This document shows, in pieces, positions 7,380 to 10,888 of a DNA stretch of 10,888 bases. Under the pieces are notes generated by a model. The model was not told where the DNA came from, did not search any database, and saw nothing but the letters and a program-made list of their open reading frames with translations. Within the stretch, counting starts at the first letter, position 1; every line of letters starts with the position of its first letter. Location: assembly GCA_003221375.1 (NCBI GenBank), contig QHRI01000033.1, positions 1 to 10,888 on the forward strand, in the 5' to 3' direction. Source of the DNA: Verrucomicrobiota bacterium (GTDB lineage: Bacteria > Verrucomicrobiota > Verrucomicrobiia > Chthoniobacterales > UBA10450). The translations under genes and the position numbers were made by a program.

Positions 7380-8360
7380 TCAATCGCCGCCGGTTATTTC
7401 GGCCACAGTGTAAGTGGGACGATCCAGACTCCGGAAATGAATTCGCGCCATGTATTCTCCCAAAATCCCCAGTGCGAACAGTTGCGCTCCCGAAAAAATT
7501 GCGATGATAGACGCCAGAAATGGAAAGCCAGCCACTGTGCTTCCGTAAAGCATAAAGCGCAATAAGACATAGGCGAGCACCGCGAGACCCCAAAATGAAA
7601 AGGCAAACCCGATAACGCTGGCGAGCTGTAAAGGCAAGACGGAGAAACCTGTGATCATGTTTAACGCATGGCGGATTAGTTTCCACACCGTATAGGTTGA
7701 TCGACCCATCTGGCGCTCCTCGTGTTTTACTCGGATGAAACCAAATTTTGCGGTTCCCCATGTCAGCAAAACGTCCAACGAAACAAAGGGGCTTTGAAAT
7801 GTGTTGAAAGCCCTCCGGAGATCGGTTTTGAAAACACGAAATGCACTGACATGACGCGCTGATTCCGCACCCATGGCATTTTGCAAGGCCAGCTTCGTCG
7901 CGATGGAGGCTAGGTTTCGGAGCAGACCGTGAGTCCCGCTTTCTGGGTAACCATAGATCACGTCAAAACCATCGCGGAACTTTTCAATGAGTTTTGGAAG
8001 TTCCTCGGGCGGATGTTGCAGATCGTCATCGAGAGTTGCAGCCGTCGCATATCGCGCAACGCGTAATCCTGCGAGGAGCGCGTTGTGCTGACCATAGTTT
8101 CGCATCATCGAAATTCCCCGTATGCACTCATACTTTGTGGCCAGGGTGCGGATAATATTCCAACTGTCATCGGAACTGCCGTCATTTACGAGAATCACTT
8201 CGAAGAGGACATCGAGCGACTTGGCAACGGGGATGATTCTTTCGATAAGATTTGGTAAGACCTCCGAACTATTATAGACCGGAACAAGAATGGAAAGCCC
8301 CGGTGGAAGAAAACTTACCAAAGCCTCACCGCTTCGAATCTCTTGGATCTCATCAGCCAT
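7380..8360 (-). CDS. ArnC/GtrB-like GT2: polyprenyl-phosphate glycosyltransferase with two membrane helices
   Basis: A 326-aa membrane-bound GT2 enzyme. The cytoplasmic GT-A domain has LSILVPVYN (22-30), VNDGSSDDS (58-66), MMRNYGQHNALLAG (85-98) and DDDLQHPPEE (111-120), where the Asp cluster binds metal and nucleotide sugar. RQMGRSTYTVWKLIRHA (216-232) leads into GFSVLPL, then helices at about 245-269 and 278-301. This layout is that of ArnC (undecaprenyl-phosphate Ara4FN synthase), GtrB and YfdH. I prefer the ATG at 8358-8360: AAGGTG lies 6 nt before it, whereas the GTG at 8367-8369, three codons earlier, would sit directly against that site. It leads the operon with wecD, wecE and a methyltransferase, so Fuc4NAc or a related sugar is the natural donor. 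This is inference; a hexose donor is also possible for this family. Confidence 0.9.
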   Translation of the reverse strand: MADEIQEIRSGEALVSFLPPGLSILVPVYNSSEVLPNLIERIIPVAKSLDVLFEVILVNDGSSDDSWNIIRTLATKYECIRGISMMRNYGQHNALLAGLRVARYATAATLDDDLQHPPEELPKLIEKFRDGFDVIYGYPESGTHGLLRNLASIATKLALQNAMGAESARHVSAFRVFKTDLRRAFNTFQSPFVSLDVLLTWGTAKFGFIRVKHEERQMGRSTYTVWKLIRHALNMITGFSVLPLQLASVIGFAFSFWGLAVLAYVLLRFMLYGSTVAGFPFLASIIAIFSGAQLFALGILGEYMARIHFRSLDRPTYTVAEITGGD

Positions 8361-8622
8361 GGTGCACACCTTAGACGCTTCACAGGAAACGGACGCCAGC
8401 CCTACGGACTACTCAGTCGAACAGTAAAATAAATATGTGAGAGACTGCCTCGTAATACAGGTCAAAACGATTCACTAGGCATTTCGTAACCAGCGGCGTA
8501 AACGCAATTCCGATAATGAGGCGTACGCTCTGCGAAGGTCAAGTGTGCAGTCTAGGGCCGAATCGTTGCATCCAAGGGAAGCGCCTCGTGCCGCCGACAG
8601 CCACGCAACGTTTCTGGTCAAA
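8361..8622. promoter_or_regulatory. Divergent intergenic region between the glycan operon and uvrA
   Basis: These 262 nt should hold the promoters of the leftward amino-sugar operon and of uvrA. On the minus strand TTGACC (8460-8465) is a fair -35 box, but no -10 box lies at normal spacing. An A+T-rich patch (about 8421-8437) is the most likely melting region. No LexA-type box of the E. coli kind (CTGT-N8-ACAG) was seen. The uvrA reading frame is open from the TAG at 8476-8478, so part of this region may be coding if an earlier start is used. Confidence 0.35.
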
Positions 8623-10888
8623 ATGCCTGCGGAAGTTATCAAGATTAGCGGTGCTCGACAGCACAACCTCAAGAACCTCGATGTGGAAATTCCACGAGGA
8701 AAACTGGTTGTCATTACCGGTTTGAGCGGTTCGGGGAAGTCCTCGCTGGCTTTCGACACTCTTTATGCCGAAGGACAACGCCGTTATGTCGAAAGTCTCT
8801 CTGCTTATGCGCGGCAATTTCTCGATCGAATGGAAAAGCCAAACGTGGATTTCATCCAAGGGCTTTCACCCGCAATCGCCATCGAGCAGCGCAGCGCTGG
8901 AGCTAACCCAAGATCTACAATCGCGACCACGACCGAAATCTACGATTATCTACGGGTCCTCTTTTCAGCTGTAGGCCAGCCGCACGATCCACTGACGGGC
9001 CAGCCGTTGAGTCGGCAAACGCCTCAACAAATTGTCGATCAAATCCTTGCCTACGAGCCGGAGTCCAAGATCATCCTGCTGGCGCCGCTGATTGAAGATC
9101 AACTGGGCGAATTCCGTGATGTAATTGAAAAGCTCAGGCGTGAAGGATTCGTGCGAGCGCGGATTGACGGTCAGGTTACGGAATTAGATCGCTCCGAGAG
9201 GATTCGGCTCAACAAGAACAAACGGCACACCATTGAGGCGGTGGTGGATCGCTTGGTCGTGCGCGATGGCATTCGCATTCGTCTTACGGACTCAATTGAA
9301 ACTGCGCTCAAATGGGGCGGGAACCGCGTCGTTGTGCTGCGCGAAATTGAAAAAACTTCCAACGTCCAACATCCAACGCCCAACGCCCAATTAGAAGAGA
9401 TTTGGGAAGAACTTCGCTATTCCACCGACTACGGAAACGCCGAGACGGGATTCAGAATTGGCGAGCTGACTCCGAGACATTTTTCTTTCAACAGCCACCT
9501 TGGGGCATGCCCGGCTTGCCATGGACTTGGCACACAGCTGGTTTGCGATCCAGAGCTGATGGTTTCCGATCCGGGCAAAACACTGGCCGAAGGCGCGATC
9601 ACACCGTGGCGGCGTGGCACGAAGCGAATGCAATCATACTACCGCCATCTGCAAAAGGCGCTCGTAAAGCACTTTCACATCGATGAAGACGCGCCTTTCA
9701 GCGAACTGCCGGCACAATTCAAGAAAGCCCTTTACTTCGGCACGAATGGAACGCCGATCGAAATGGATTTCAGCGACAATAGTCCCGCAGCCGCGGGAAA
9801 CGTTGCAAAGCCGTTCGAGGGGCTGGTGCCGCAGATGCATCGGTTATACGAGCAGACTCAAAGCGAATTTACTCGCAACCGCATTCGAGCATTCATGACG
9901 TACGAACGATGCAAAGTTTGCAACGGTGCAAGGCTCAAACCGGAAATCCTGGCCGTCACCATAAAAGATCGGCACGCACGCGAGTTGAACATTCATCACC
10001 TTAGCGAACTGACAACCGAAGCCGCCGCCCGCTTTATTACGACTCTGCAGCTGACTGCGCAGCAAAGGACCATCGTCGGTGATGTTGTGCGCGAAATTCA
10101 ATCCCGCTTGCAATTTCTCATCGAGGTTGGTCTCGGATATCTCACACTCAATCGGCAAAGCGGTACGCTTTCCGGCGGTGAAGCGCAGCGAATCCGGTTG
10201 GCAACCCAGATCGGTTCCGGCCTCGCGGGAGTCCTTTACATTTTGGATGAACCAAGCATTGGCTTGCATCAGCGCGACAATGCACGGCTACTGGAGACGC
10301 TCCGCCGGCTTCGCGACCTCGGGAATTCCGTGATCGTGGTCGAGCACGACGAAGAAACGATTCGCGCCGCAGATCATATTATCGATCTCGGTCCCGGTGC
10401 GGGCCCGCGTGGGGGCGAAATTGTTGCGCAAGGTAAACTTGAAAACGTCCTGCGAGCGAAGAATTCTTTGACCGCCGATTACCTTTCCGGCCGTGCGCGA
10501 ATTTCCATTCCAAAGCAGCGCGCCAGGCCGCAGTCCACCGACAAATCCGAAGGCTGGCTAACGTTAGTAGGGGCAACAGAAAACAATCTGAAAGATATTA
10601 CCGTCTCTTTTCCGCTCGGCTGTTTCACTTGTGTGACTGGCGTTTCCGGCAGCGGCAAATCCACTTTGGTAGACGACATTCTAAAGCGTGCGCTGTTTCG
10701 CCGTTTTTATAATGCAAAGGAAAAGCCGGGCGCTCACCGGGCCATTCGAGGAGTGGAACAAATCGACAAGGCAATTGTCATCGATCAAAGCCCGATTGGA
10801 CGAACGCCACGATCAAACCCGGTCACCTACACCGGCGCGTTCACTCCGATCCGCGAACTGTTTAGTCAATTGCCTGCGGCCCGGGTGC
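8623..10888 (+). CDS. uvrA: UvrA, excinuclease ABC subunit A (C-terminus cut by right edge)
   Basis: The damage-sensing ATPase of nucleotide excision repair, working as a dimer with UvrB. 755 of about 950 codons are visible, without a frameshift. Seen in order: GARQHNLKN (10-18), first Walker A GLSGSGKS (33-40), [20 protein letters not shown] (45-64), the UvrB-binding region, the zinc module with C296 and C299, CKVC (430-433), first ABC signature LSGGEAQR (516-523), Walker B end LDEPSIGLH (541-549), second Walker A GVSGSGKS (673-680), and [12 protein letters not shown]. The second signature, second Walker B and last zinc finger lie beyond the edge. The first CxxC of zinc module 1 is absent: N272 and T275 stand there. 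A heptamer repeat codes residues 246-257. I chose the ATG because it gives the usual short N-terminus, but it has no ribosome site; a GTG at 8545 with GAAGG 6 nt before it would add 26 residues. Confidence 0.96.
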   Translation, partial: MPAEVIKISGARQHNLKNLDVEIPRGKLVVITGLSGSGKSSLAFDTLYAEGQRRYVESLSAYARQFLDRMEKPNVDFIQGLSPAIAIEQRSAGANPRSTIATTTEIYDYLRVLFSAVGQPHDPLTGQPLSRQTPQQIVDQILAYEPESKIILLAPLIEDQLGEFRDVIEKLRREGFVRARIDGQVTELDRSERIRLNKNKRHTIEAVVDRLVVRDGIRIRLTDSIETALKWGGNRVVVLREIEKTSNVQHPTPNAQLEEIWEELRYSTDYGNAETGFRIGELTPRHFSFNSHLGACPACHGLGTQLVCDPELMVSDPGKTLAEGAITPWRRGTKRMQSYYRHLQKALVKHFHIDEDAPFSELPAQFKKALYFGTNGTPIEMDFSDNSPAAAGNVAKPFEGLVPQMHRLYEQTQSEFTRNRIRAFMTYERCKVCNGARLKPEILAVTIKDRHARELNIHHLSELTTEAAARFITTLQLTAQQRTIVGDVVREIQSRLQFLIEVGLGYLTLNRQSGTLSGGEAQRIRLATQIGSGLAGVLYILDEPSIGLHQRDNARLLETLRRLRDLGNSVIVVEHDEETIRAADHIIDLGPGAGPRGGEIVAQGKLENVLRAKNSLTADYLSGRARISIPKQRARPQSTDKSEGWLTLVGATENNLKDITVSFPLGCFTCVTGVSGSGKSTLVDDILKRALFRRFYNAKEKPGAHRAIRGVEQIDKAIVIDQSPIGRTPRSNPVTYTGAFTPIRELFSQLPAARV
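9358..9392 (+). repeat. Five imperfect tandem heptamers (TCCAACG type) inside uvrA
   Basis: The units are TCCAACG, TCCAACA, TCCAACG, CCCAACG and CCCAATT, each 7 nt, read directly and without gaps. The run is 35 nt, not a multiple of three, but the frame stays open through it, coding about S246[11 protein letters not shown]257. The place is a loop between strand RVVVLREIE and the first zinc module, where UvrA proteins vary in length. Nothing else in the window has this repeat. Confidence 0.9.

Noticed and set aside
7291..7761. Open frame of 156 codons on the minus strand in another frame
   Set aside because: It runs across the end of the ArnC-like gene and the start of wecD, both well supported; its translation shows no domain.
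1..8360. Mobile element or genomic-island borders
   Set aside because: No transposase, integrase, terminal inverted repeats or tRNA edge were found, though glycan loci often vary between strains.
8479..8622. tRNA or small RNA gene upstream of uvrA
   Set aside because: No cloverleaf arms, T-loop motif or CCA end could be fitted to the sequence.
9358..9392. CRISPR-like or phage attachment repeat
   Set aside because: Units are 7 nt with no spacers, inside a continuous uvrA frame; no integrase or cas gene is nearby.
9844..10269. Open frame of 141 codons antisense to uvrA
   Set aside because: Shadow of the conserved first ABC signature and Walker B region of uvrA.

Overview
The window is bacterial chromosomal DNA with moderate G+C (slightly above 50% by eye) and tightly packed genes. 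It looks like a cell-surface glycan locus that ends next to the repair gene uvrA. The lineage cannot be fixed from this sequence alone. Three things together remind me of Verrucomicrobiota: a methyltransferase/glycosyltransferase fusion protein, a UvrA that lacks the first CxxC pair of its first zinc module, and a tandem heptamer of TCCAACG type. That is inference, not a database result.

Layout, left to right. (1) Minus strand, 2614 down to 1: a small GT2 glycosyltransferase (1916-2614), a methyltransferase-like/GT2 fusion (354-1919, overlapping it by 4 nt and starting with TTG), and after an 81-nt gap the N-terminal 90 codons of a class I SAM methyltransferase that runs off the left edge. 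(2) A 260-nt divergent gap. (3) Plus strand, 2875-4659: a polytopic membrane protein of 594 aa with a C-terminal soluble domain, not recognised as a named family but GT-C-like in outline. (4) A 22-nt convergent gap with no hairpin. (5) Minus strand, 8360 down to 4682: a four-gene operon with an ArnC/GtrB-type GT2, a WecD-like GNAT acetyltransferase, the WecE aminotransferase and a SAM methyltransferase. Junctions are 3 nt apart or overlap by 4 nt (ATGA). (6) A 262-nt divergent gap. (7) Plus strand from 8623: uvrA, 755 codons visible and cut by the right edge.

How the genes fit together. WecE and WecD are the two last steps from dTDP-4-keto-6-deoxy-D-glucose to dTDP-Fuc4NAc, the sugar known from enterobacterial common antigen. 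No WecF-type transferase is seen here. Instead the gene that leads the operon encodes an ArnC/GtrB-like enzyme with two C-terminal membrane helices, the type that loads a sugar onto undecaprenyl phosphate. Together with the neighbouring GT-C-like membrane protein, this suggests that an acetylated 4-amino sugar, perhaps methylated, is flipped on a lipid carrier and transferred outside the cytoplasmic membrane. This reading is inferred from gene content. uvrA is an unrelated housekeeping neighbour, notable for the in-frame heptamer repeat inside its coding sequence.
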